From NCBI RefSeq assembly GCF_000972845.2, contig NC_040025.1, positions 17,362,126 through 17,426,125 on the forward strand: a DNA stretch of 64,000 nt, in the 5' to 3' direction. A program made the translations under genes and the position numbers. The number at the start of each line of letters is the position of its first letter. Position 1 is the first letter of the stretch. Below, piece after piece: positions 1 to 11,200 of the stretch. The stretch is from Larimichthys crocea. Lineage: Eukaryota; Chordata; Actinopteri; Sciaenidae. Below the pieces are notes generated by a model, which was not told where the DNA came from, did no database searches, and saw only the letters and a program-made list of their open reading frames with translations.

Positions 1-841
1 CTGTGACAGGCCTCTCCCCTTGGGAGGTTTTTGCAGGAGAGCTGACCTACTTTTACCCTGTAAAGGCACTTCTACCACAAGCATATATCATTCATTCATG
101 TCAGAGCTTTCACATTCTCCACATCAAGACTGTGGTTTAGACTCATGCAGTCGAGGAACCTGCACTACTTAAGCTGTTTGGAAGATAAGCATTGTTAAAT
201 CTGCCTACACTCTAAATGTAGGTTTAGGTTTTGTGTACATTGGATTTCAATAGACAGCCCATGTGACCTCAGAACATTTCTATATGAACACATCAATAAT
301 AAATAATGTAAATAAGGAGACTGGGTGATGTAAGTGTGTAGGATGAAGTAATTATGTTTAATTTATGAAGCGTTTGACTTCACGTTTCTACACATTGTCT
401 TTACTGTTTTTTATTCTGCTCTTATTTGTAGTAAGTCCAGAACATTGTCTATCTTATAAAATGTGTAACACTTAGCTGAAATATTCTAATCAACATTGGG
501 GCCCCTGAGTTGAATAATGCATTTTATATTTTCTGTCATTCCCTGGACAATCTAAACTATGCAATGTAATATGATGTGAAACAAGGTCAAGAAACCAACA
601 TGATGATATGTAGCATTTATGTTTATCTTGTTTTATGCTGTCCATTATTGTTTCTTTCTCTTGCATCTCTGGACATCTGTGCTTGCAGATTAATGCTTAT
701 TTAGCAGAATGAAAAGTGTATTGTGAGATAAATACAAATAACTTGAAATGTAACTACTTTACACAGTGATAAAAACGCTGATGCGTGTTCTTCCCAGCAT
801 CTAAGTGACAACTGATTGCTTGTTCTTCTTGTTCATGACAG

Positions 842-2382
842 GCAGCTAAACTCCCCATGTCTATCATCATTGTTGGAGTTGGCCAAGCTGAGTTTGATGG
901 TGAGAACAGTAACTAAAGTTCTTCAAGAAACAAAAACAAAAACAAAAACAAAAAACAGTGGAAACAAGTTTGTGGTCTGTTTACATCAGGGATGATTTGT
1001 TTTATTCAAATTTATTCGGGCCTTCCCTCAAGCACAGAAAAAATTGTACATGTTAATAATTCACAGTATGGAAATATTTAGCATGAAACATCTTTTCTCT
1101 GTAGCCATGGTCGAGCTGGATGGTGATGACATCAGAATTTCCTCCCGGGGGAAATTGGCAGAGAGAGACATTGTACAGGTGAGATGTTTTCTAATGTTTG
1201 TCTGACTCTTCGTTTGTCATTGGATGGACACGGCTCATTTTTGCCAAAGTTTGAAAAGTATAATTTTAGCCCCATTAGAGGCCATGTTTATAGATGGAAG
1301 TGTCTGTTGTTTGTTTTATTACAAAGGAAGATATCTCAACATCTACAGGGTAGATTGTTTTTAAGTATGGTCTTTATGGTTGAGGTTCTGAGTAAATCAC
1401 TTTTAATGTTTTCCTTTCATCTTGTGCTGCTATCAGGCCAGAATCTTGACTTGTCCACCATGAAATTTACTGCACACATTTATGCTCCACAGAGGATGAA
1501 CCAATTGCATTTTGGCATTTTCCACACCCCACACTCGACCCATAACATCAGCTTTATCATACCAGATAGATGTCTTGCAATAAAATTCACTATACATGTA
1601 TCCATGTATACATACATAGATACATGTACAATAGATACATGTATCCATGTATACATATACATGCTTGCCTCAAAAACTATATATCAAGTTTATGGGGGTT
1701 ACAAAGGTGCCACAGGGTGACCTCAAGAACTGTGATCAGTCTGCTTGGGCTGCTTTTGTTTTCTCCTATAGGTTTCTAATGCTGGTAGAATTTGTTGTGA
1801 GTGAAGATGAAATTAAAGCCTCAGATATCTGCTACCGCGATGCCCACTTGCTATCAGCGTAAATACAGTCATTTCATTACAGTAATGAGTGAAAAAAACA
1901 GGACGAAATAGAAGTTCTAGATGTGTCTCTTGTTATGCTTAGCTCAAGTCGCACAATACCACAGATTAAGCTACTGTGGGGTACATAAACAAAGTATATG
2001 TACATGCTGTTGTGGAGCCATCAACGGGTGATCTGTTGCTATACATTAAAACCGTATAAAAAGCAAAATCATCTGCAAATTGTTTGGTCCAGTGGTTTCA
2101 TATTGTCAGGTAACATGGGACATTTCCTGTTAGACTTGTTGCATATATGATATGTTCTTTTCATCAAGAGATTTCTTTCCCGTGTCACAACAGTTTGTCC
2201 CGTTTAGAGACTACATGGACCGCACAGGCAACCATGTGCTGAGCATGGCGCGGCTGGCTAAAGATGTACTGGCTGAGATCCCTGACCAGCTGATCTCTTA
2301 CATGAAGAGCCGAGGCATTAAACCTAACCTCGTCCCACCGGCTTACTCAACCGGCGACCACCTCCAGACCAACCCCGTCTGA
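842..2382 (+). CDS. cpne5: Copine, CPNE5/CPNE8 subgroup: last three coding exons (gene enters from the left)
   Basis: Copines are cytosolic calcium-dependent phospholipid-binding proteins with two C2 domains and a C-terminal von Willebrand A-like copine domain. Only the end of the copine domain is here. Exons are 842-899, 1105-1178 and 2194-2382, each with AG acceptor and, except the last, GT donor. Phases agree: a Gly/Ala codon is split between the first two and the next junction is in phase 0. The first exon reads [19 protein letters not shown], the second [20 protein letters not shown], and the last begins [20 protein letters not shown], all highly characteristic of copines. Residues such as GQAEFD, KLAERD and DRTGNHVL fit CPNE5 as I remember it. 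The short tail ending HLQTNPV looks more like CPNE8. The family call is near certain and the paralogue less so. The C2 domains and start codon lie outside the window. Confidence 0.85.
926..957. repeat. Short (CAAAAA)n simple repeat in copine intron
   Basis: A-rich tandem array with a 6-bp period (caaaaa) just downstream of the donor at 900. It is intronic and without evident function. Confidence 0.8.
1592..1656. repeat. Duplicated 22-bp ATACATGTAT-type repeat in copine intron
   Basis: The 22-bp unit ATACATGTAT-CC-ATGTATACAT occurs exactly at 1592-1613 and 1635-1656. The sequence between them is also built from ATACAT/ACATGT. Each unit contains the palindromes ATACATGTAT and ATGTATACAT, so the block can fold back on itself. 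Open frames over this region are an artefact of the repeat. Confidence 0.8.
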
Positions 2383-3180
2383 GCCCCATACACAGCTCCA
2401 CGTTGGGGTGGGGCAGGTTCGGGATTGATGGGAACCCGTATCCACGATGGAAATGCTTCTGAGGCCCTTTCGTAAATATTAATCCGGCTAAATGAAAAGA
2501 TGATGAGACTCCATTTTGTTTTGGAGCAGTAATACTGCGTTGGGGGAAGCTGCTGATGATCAGGGAGTTTTATTCTCTCTTCTTCTGAGTGTTTGAGGAT
2601 GAGAGTGCTGAGAGAGGTCCGGTGTAAAAGGGAGGTTTTAGTTGTTTGCTGTCAACCTGTCAAAGTGGTGATGTAATGGATAGCAAGTAAACCTGTAGAG
2701 AGAGCCTGTTTGAAGGCATAAATATATTAGAATGTGACAGTCTATCATGTTTGTGATACCTTTTGGAATCGATGTGTGTTAAACTAGGAAATCATGTGTA
2801 TACTAATTTATTTATTTATTTATTGGAGAAATAATTTATTCCTTTGAGGGGGTTTTAAGGGTGGGGATTAAAGTCATATTTCCCCTGTAGTTTTCCATCT
2901 TATATTTTGTGACCAGTGTAATAAAAAAAATCCCCATTTCTACTTTGATAAGGACTGTAATATAAAAGCATGTGATAAAAACCTATTAAGCAGTTTATGA
3001 ATCATTTTCACTGATGGATAATTTTTGATTGCAAGCTGTTAAATACATGTAGAGGACCTGCAGTGAGCTGTCGCCATACTGATTATCCAGCACCATGTCT
3101 TATATGTATTTTTAATATTTATATTAACAGAATGCACTAATTACTCTTCAAATAAAAAGCACAAAGGTTATAATGTTAAT
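2383..3180 (+). other. cpne5: Probable copine 3' UTR with poly(A) signals
   Basis: AT-rich sequence with no open frame follows the copine stop at 2380-2382. Candidate AATAAA signals are at 2920-2925 and 3151-3156. A TTTA/ATTT run near 2808-2824 resembles an AU-rich element. Where the transcript really ends cannot be decided from sequence; further AATAAA sites occur at about 5403 and 6003, so a much longer UTR is possible. Confidence 0.55.
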
Positions 3181-6100
3181 AAGCTAAAAAAACATTATTT
3201 TGAAAGAACCAACAGCTACCACAATGAAAATAATGGAAGGATCCGACATTATGTTTCCAGCATGGCTTTAACCTCGTCTTCCACTGTCATTTTAAACATG
3301 ATGACAGCAGGAAGAATGTTTATAAGAAAATGACTGTACTGATATATTAAAATGAACTTATATTTATCCTAAAAACAGGATGTTTACAGAAAAATAGATG
3401 AATAATTCAGAGCACATGCTTGCTTTCCCTGTTAGTATGCAGAGAGGTAAATCCTGCTGTCCTGCTTAAGTCATGCTGCCATATTTCATTTGTCATCTCG
3501 CAGCTTGTGTTTCTTTCCATTATATTTGTTGTGGTTACAGTTTAATGTCTGGGATTTTGCTTGGTACTTTTAGAGGACCCTACAACCCCATTTTTTTAAA
3601 GACTGGTGTCAGCTAACAGTCACTTTCTTCCCCCCTAAAATTGATTTGTTTCCCCAAAATGAAAACAATCACAAATCAGCCACAAGTATGGAGTATGAGA
3701 TATTTGAGCGATGAATGTTTTTTTTAATGATCTAAAGAAAAACCACAACTGATTGCACAAAACAAAAACAGTCACAAGTCCATCTTTTCTGATTCAGTGT
3801 CTCGTGTACGCGTTTTGCTTCCTGTGTTTTAGTCTTAATTGTGTTCCCAGAAAACATTTTTACACTAATGCACAACAGCCCATTTTATAACAAAACATTG
3901 GGATATCATTTTAGTACCTAAATACAATTTCACAATTTGTTTTACAATTCAGTTCAAGCCAGTTATTGATATATTCATATCCATATTTTCTTTCAGTGAC
4001 TGTGTAAAAATTTTGTTACAGCCATTGTGGCCTGCTTGTGTACATCCTAATTAATCTATTTATAACGGCCATCATTTTCATTAGTATCTCTCAGTCACTC
4101 AATATCTCGATCCAAATGTGCCTATTATATGGAAACATATCCAAATTCAGTTACCCAGGTGTTATTCTGCCAGCAGCAGCAGGTCACATGTTTAAGATGT
4201 ACACACAGAAAATGGTAGCGATGATAAAACTGTTACAAGATTAGGACACACTGTCTCAACCAGTGCTCTGTACTTTTTATACTTAAAGCTCTTCACTGAT
4301 GGTCTTTGAAATAATGAAAGTAAACAGTGTCACTGAGCCTTGTTGTACAATATTCAAAGTCAAGACTTGTTTACACTTCAACTGTGGCTACTTACATTGC
4401 CTCAAGGAAAACGTAAACATTCATGGGTTTCGTTAAAAAGTCAGTTTATCTTTGATCTGTCGTGTCTGTGCATCATTCAGTTCATTTTGTACTCGCAGAG
4501 TTTCACCAAATGGCACTGGAGAACTAACGTTTAGAAAGATTTGTCATGTTCTCTGAGATTGTGAAGCTCTGATTTCTCACTGTTTTGTTTTGTGTTTAGA
4601 GCAAGTGTATTCATGTGACTCATGTTACTTTACGATCTTTAGTCAGGCGTTTAATGTTGTTTGACTCCCATTGCTTTAGTGCTCTCAGAGAGAAGATAGA
4701 GTCTGATGATACTTCAGAAACTCAGTCCAGAGGCAGTGAACTCCTTCTGTCACGGGTCCAGATCCATCTTTATACTTTTCTTTTTTTAATCTTTCATTAG
4801 TGATGACATTCTTCCCTCAGAAGACAAAGCAGAGTTTAATCTGCTGCCAAATTCACTTGTTCAGTGATCAGAAATTAAATGAGGCCATTAAGTTTACTTA
4901 CATAACCCGCATAAATACCTGAATACCTCTACAGAAAGCCATTCAAGCCAAAAGGAAATCATTATTATACATTCAATATATTTCTTATTAAATATATTTA
5001 AAGAGTATTTTAAATTAATAGCTTAACTATCTGAAATATTAACTTTATTTTAAATTCTGCTTTTCAAAGTGATTATGGTTTTCACATCTTCTTTTTAAAA
5101 GGTAATCATTACTCATAGGTGGAAAAAGCGTGTCACGTTAAGTCAGGATCAGCATGCAGCTCATATACTGTGAGTGTGATTGCAAATGTCTGTGAACATA
5201 AATTAAATTAAATGTGTCAGGTTGGGGGCATATGTTGTGTGCACTTTTCAGGCATATTTTGTGTAATTAATCAAAATTAGCTGAAGTAGGATTAAATGGC
5301 TTCTTTGGCTGCTCTGCTAAAACTATAATAAGCTATAGTCTTTTTTTGTTTTTTATCCTGAGGCATATTTCTTCCACAAGGAAATGAAAAAAACTACTAA
5401 TCAATAAATATGAAATGAGCACAGTATTGACACTTATGCAATTGTGAGACATTAGATTATTATCATTAAATATATTTTGCAGTCTAAAAGATGTCTTTCC
5501 AACACTTCAGTTATTTATTTTCTCTCGGTGGGAATGGCTTTGATTATTTATCCCTTCATTTTGAATTTTCTTTGAGGCTGAATTCTAATTATGTACATAA
5601 GCCCCATATAAAGAATACACAGTGCCAAAATGTGTTCAGTTGCTGAACTTGGCCTCTTTAGACAATGTGCATGTTTGTGCCAAAACGGCAGGAAGTTTGA
5701 TAGTCTGCCTTCATTTCACCTGATTAGTGCATCTGCCTCTGTGCTTCATTTGTTACTTCGGATGTTATTCAGAGATAACAGCCACTTCTAGCATGTTGGT
5801 TTCTTTCCATTCTGTTCCTATGAGACACAAACTGTATGGGTTCTTCTTGCCACTACTCCTGTTTTATCCCAGGTCGTTTACATACCTCTCTTGGTCTCTG
5901 ACTTGCATGCTGAATAATTTCCAAACCAGGTGTTGGACATGATATTGTCGTTATACTGTGGTTTGTGAAATGCTTTGTAATGGATTGCCTTAACTGAAGA
6001 TTAATAAAATATTGACAACTTTGGCAGAATGCAAGATTTTTTTTGTGTGAGTGTTTGATCACTGATAAAGCGAGTAACTTCAAAAGAGAACTCCACTGAT

Positions 6101-6593
6101 TTAACATCACGTATTGTCCTATTACATGATAAAATGTCAAAACAGCAGAACCAGAGATATTCTATTTTTATTCTATTCACTGTTGTTTTTTGCTAAAACA
6201 TTATGCCTACATTACCCACAGTGCAATCTGATTCAGTTGGGCTAGTAGTGGCAGATTTAGCCTCCAAACGCTAGCTTCAAAAAAAGAGGAGGAGTTCTGG
6301 TGAGCTCACTTCTTTCTAACTTCACATGCCGAGATTCATTTTATGTTCAAACTTCGGCACCATCCGACGTTGACTCAAGTGACATCATTTTCCCCATGAA
6401 TGCTTAACTTTTGGATGAATTTAGATTGCCATTAATGAGTCATGAACTGCAGAATACCGTGTATTTGATGTAGATCTGTATCTTGTTTTGCATCAGCCTG
6501 CTGGCTCCACAGTGCTGCAGTTATTAAATGATGAAGAAACTCTTTTGTGACTCTTCGTATTCTTTTAATTTATTCTGAGGAGTCAGTTTTGCC

Positions 6594-6597
<4 letters not shown>
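3181..6597. other. Non-coding interval downstream of copine; no gene seen
   Basis: AT-rich sequence with only short frames, none resembling a known protein. It may partly be an extended copine 3' UTR, given the AATAAA sites at about 5403 and 6003, or plain intergenic DNA. Confidence 0.6.

Positions 6598-6624
<27 letters not shown>
6598..6624. repeat. (TG)n microsatellite
   Basis: Uninterrupted TG dinucleotides, about 13 units. Confidence 0.95.
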
Positions 6625-6820
6625 TTGTTTAAAGTTAACGGAGTAATTCATTAACTTGGATTTTAACCAGCCATCTTGGAGAAACACAAAGTAAAAAATA
6701 TGTTGTATATTTTTGTGTGTGATTTCTCCGCAGTGAAACTAGTTTTAAGTTGGATATTCAACAGACATTCACTGCAGGTCACATCACCTCCCGTTTTAGG
6801 CTAAATTGCCATAGGTGGAT

Positions 6821-7364
6821 TTAGGGACCATCAATAAATGTTTTGTTTTCTTATACCTGCATAATGACTTGCTCATAATGACATTTCTAAGAGAAGAATT
6901 ATACTAAAATGGTCTCATGTAGCACGTCTATTTTGATTTCAAATGTGTGATTTGTTTATTTTATCTAAATATTCTGATAGAAAATATTGGCATTTTTCAA
7001 TAGCTTCCATGTAATGAGACACACTTACTCCAAATCAATAGCAAATATTATTACTGCACTGAACAAAAGGACATGCATATGTCTTCATATTGGATTTTAG
7101 TGCTTCTATTTGGTAGAAATATGTTTTGTGAAAAAATATTGATCCAATAGCTTAAATGTAATGTGACTCCAAATCCATACCAAAACGGATTACTACAGCA
7201 GACACATTAGATGCAACTCTACAACAAATGCAGTTCTGAACTAAGAAAGTAAGTGAAGCAAATTTTCACTAATGTGGGCAAGTCAGCACAATGATATAAA
7301 AAAAAAAAAAAACACACACATCAATATTGTATAATTTAAATAGTCATTTATTGATGGTCCCTAA
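6821..7364. mobile_element. Non-autonomous DNA transposon (MITE-like) with 20-bp perfect terminal inverted repeats
   Basis: TTAGGGACCATCAATAAATG at 6821-6840 is the exact reverse complement of 7345-7364. The ends can be read as TA|GGGACC...GGTCCC|TA, which would fit a TA target-site duplication of the Tc1/mariner type, although the TA could also belong to the repeat itself. The 544-bp unit has no long open frame, so it would need a transposase supplied in trans. Its interior holds a diverged direct duplication: about 6980-7064 and 7133-7205 share AAAATATTG, CAATAGCTT, ATGTAATG and ACTCCAAATC in the same order. Confidence 0.8.
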
Positions 7365-8050
7365 GTCAACAGAGAATATATGGGACATAAAACAGAAAAA
7401 AACTATTTCAATATGGTTATAGTAATCTTAGTTGCTGAACCAAAACCTTGCCTGTGAACAAACTTTGGTAAAAAGTCAAATTTAACCCTAGCTGTCTTAA
7501 CTACATTTCCTTGTTTTGTTTTTTGTTTTGATGAATCTACCTGTCAGTGTGAGGTCATACATTAGAAAAGCTGCTGTCACAAGATTTTTGTTGCAGCTTT
7601 TTTTTACATGGTGGTTCATACACACTATCCCACCGAGAGAGACTGGTGTCCAATCAGTGATGAGCGTCCTCTCGCAGAATGCGTTCCACATCAAAATGTG
7701 ATTTTTTTTTCTCCCCCCCCTTTAATGAGATGCACTGCTGACGAATCAAGATGTCCCCCTGGAGAGAGGGAGACAGCAGCTGGAGCCATAAATTACAAGC
7801 CTGAGATAGAGCCAACACCTCCCTTGCCCACCCACTTACTGCTTGAACAATAACCACCAACTGGCAGCCAGGAACAAAATCAACAGCTAATGACATAGAA
7901 TTATACCCTTCTTATAACATTTCACATGTATAATAATGCAAAAATCATTCACAAAAGAGTTCTGCTCAGAACTAATTACACCAATTACTCTGCAGTTCTG
8001 GCAGGCAACATATTATGAACCAAAATAGATGTTGAAAAACAGTTTCATGG
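7365..8050. other. Non-coding interval; high-complexity block near 7720-7900
   Basis: No gene seen. The stretch 7720-7900 has balanced composition and no visible repeat structure, unlike its AT-rich surroundings, and could be a conserved non-coding element. This is an impression from composition only. Confidence 0.4.
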
Positions 8051-8052
8051 AA

Positions 8053-8222
8053 AAGACACTTACAGTAAAGGACTTGTTCGGCATTTTGGGAAATGTGTAT
8101 CACATTCATTTTATAGAGTTACATGAGAAAACAGATATGCATCATCTCATATCAGTAATCATGAGGCTACAGTTAGCTTATCTTAGCATAAAAATGCGGG
8201 AAACAGCTAGCATAACCTTTAA
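8053..8222 (+). repeat. Fragment of a teleost interspersed repeat, same family as 46962-47256
   Basis: The order CATTTTGGGAAAT, then GAGTTACATGAGAA, ATGAGGCTACAG, TTAGCTTATCTTAGCATAAA and GGGAAACAGCTAGC matches a very common percomorph repeat as I remember it. The better-preserved relative at 46962 shares the GGAAAT start and the GAGGCTACAG/GAAGCTACAG segment. Only the left portion is recognisable here. Confidence 0.6.
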
Positions 8223-11200
8223 TGCTTTAAGGCTGAACTACAGATGGATATTAGATCATCTAAAGAAATCATTTAAATCAGTTTCTGCATGCAGCTTACA
8301 ACATTGAAGGGTATAGTATTCAACATTTCTGCATTCAAATGTCTAAAAATAATCAAACCTGTTAATTGAGTTGTGTACTTACATCATCCCAAATGTTTCC
8401 AGCAATGTTCAAACCCAGAGAAATCTGTAATCATATTTAAGTTGATATTTCGTTCAGTTGCCTGTCATTAGCGTCATATGCCTCTTTATCCTCTCTATAA
8501 ACGTCAGAAAGTGAGAAAGGAAGTTGTTGAAGGTGACTGGTTCGCCAGAATGTCGGTTGTGTAACAATGAAGACAACTCCCACAAGTAACGACGTCATCA
8601 AACTACGTCTTTGGTTATTGTTTTGATGAGAGACAGCTAGCAGCAGAAATTACATGCTGTGCGTGTTTAATGTGTTTAATGAGGTCACATACTGTGTGTT
8701 TAATGTTTAATGATGTTTAATAAGGTCTGCAGTCATTTCGGTCAACAGCCACCAAAAGCTCCTCTGAACTCTGGAGTGTCTGTTTTTAATCGGTTTAACA
8801 AGGCAAGGAGGGAGGTGTGCAGACGCTATCCCCACTCTAATCAGAGTTCAGGGTGGACTGTACTTTAACTACTGACCTGGAAACCAACCAGAACCAGATC
8901 TCTTCCTGGTATGTCACAGCACTGCCAGCGCTGTCTAATTAAAACAGCCTCCAGCTTCTCCAGCAGCAAGGAAGGCTGTTTCATGTCTGATGACAACGTG
9001 AACAACATTCCCAAATTTGTGGAGCTCAGGTCACTTGAAAACATATAGCTATATCTTTTCAGGTTTGAAGTCAGTACTCCTCACAGCTCCCACAGACTGT
9101 ATGCTATACCTCCTTTTTGTAACCTTCCTGCTGCTGTTCAAAATGAACTCCGCTCACCTCGGGGTGACAACATGGGTCTCGCTGAGCAGCACAAATGCAC
9201 TCACCACCACGATTCACTAGCCGCCCTTGTATTGGCTATAAATCATCATTAGAGTACTGATAAAGAATGATATTAGAAGAATGAGTGAGTTTACAGTGCA
9301 CTGTAATAGAGCCAGAGTGGTGCAGTAGGTGGTTTCCCATTACTGGCCATATGAGATAATGTGTTGGAGATTTGTCAGCTGGGATAGCCACTCACACAGA
9401 AAATAACTGTGATGAATCATCTTAATTATCACGTCACATTCACTGAAAAGAAATACAAACATGTCATATTTCTTTCAGCTGTTCATTTTACTTTTAAACT
9501 AAAGCACACAGTAGAGATCTTTAGTTTGGAATAAGTTCAAGTATATACCATCTTCTGCCTGAAAATGATGAAAGCACTGGTTATCTGACCACACACACAC
9601 ATAAAAAAAAAATCAACGGGTAAACAATAGAGACTAGCTGAATACCTCCAGTATGAGAGTGCTCACTTCTCAGGGGGGAGTCTGATGTGCTGAATATCAT
9701 TATATTCTGGCAGAGTGAGCCTTACTGTTTGCTGCATGCTGGAACAGCCTGTTCCCTATAAAAATGCATTCCCATTATGGACAAAAACAACACTGAGACT
9801 GAAAATGTCAGGTATATTTTAGAGATTTTATGTGATTCTGCATGCGACCACACAGGAGGATGCAAATAACGATAAACTAAATACCAATACAGCCGAAATT
9901 GCCTGTAAACCACTGCCTGAAATATATTTGAATATATTTAATCAATTAGGCATTGATAATTGTTTAAGTCATGTTTTAAGAAGAAATCTGGTACCAGCTA
10001 TTCAAATATCAGTACTGAGAGTATATGAGTATAGATAAAATATGTTTTGGTCTGGCAGTGTTTGAACAAAACAAGTAGTTCAAATGAACTGTATGTTCAT
10101 CTGGCCTTTAAAGAAAATGATGGGCAGTTTAATGATAAATGAAGCTGTTTTATGACATTACCTTCCCCTTGTTGGGTAATGCTTTTAATGGATTGAAAGA
10201 CAGTGTATTTTGTATTTTAATCTGACAGACTTGTTACCAAATGGACTGAGCATATGACTTTCTAAACTGTAAACAGTCTACATAAATATCACAAGGGGCG
10301 GTAAAATTGAAGTATAAGGAAAGAAAAAAAAAGAGGAATGACCCTCCCTGCTCTCCCGAAAAGTCAAAATTGTAATTTACAATACCCCCTTGCCCTCTGG
10401 TAATTTTCCTACGGTCCGTTAGAAATGTAAGACATCAACGCTGACTCAATCTCACGCAAATCAAATGGCTGTGACATCTCCAAGTGCAGATGCTGCCAGG
10501 AGCCATAAACCATTTCAGCGGTGAGCACCATTCCCTGGTTGATGCGTGCCATTTAGCAGCAAACTGAAAAGCGCACACAATGCCTGGCTTTACCAGCCCT
10601 GTCATGCAGAAAAAGGCTTGGGAGATTTCAAATAATTGAACGTAGGTGCTATATTGTGCTCAGATAATACTTCATACGCTGCCAACTGCTGTATCTGCTG
10701 CTCTCTCTGCATGTATTTACCATACACCTTAGATTACCTCTTCAGAGTCTTGGAGCCAGGGCTGTAATCTCTGTGGCTGGAGGGGAAGGAGGACGCGATG
10801 AGAATATACGGGAGAACAGAGGAAGTGGGGACTTTAAAGATGAGAGAGAGGGGCATCGAGAGAGAAATAAAAGCTGGAAGGAGAGAGGACAGAGGGTGGG
10901 AGGCTGGAACGAGGACTAAAGGAGATTAGAGAGAGCACAGAGGAGGGAGATAGTGTAGCAGGGAGGAGAGACAGCAGGAGAGAGCATGAGGAGTACAGTA
11001 GGGGAGAGGAGGGGAAGGACGGAGCCCCCCATAGGGAAGCACTGTCTTGTGAGTCATCCACAAGCAGCTGGATGCGGGCCCATGTAAGCCAGAGACTCCC
11101 TCCTATGGTCTTATGGGATATTAACAAAGAGAGAGTGATGAATGACTGCTCCTTGGAAGACAGAAAAATAAAGGAAAAAAAACGGATCTCTGTGAATATA

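Noticed and set aside
1184..1720. 178-codon + strand frame over the copine intron
   Set aside because: It begins at the donor of a real exon, crosses the ACATGTAT repeat and encodes no recognisable domain.
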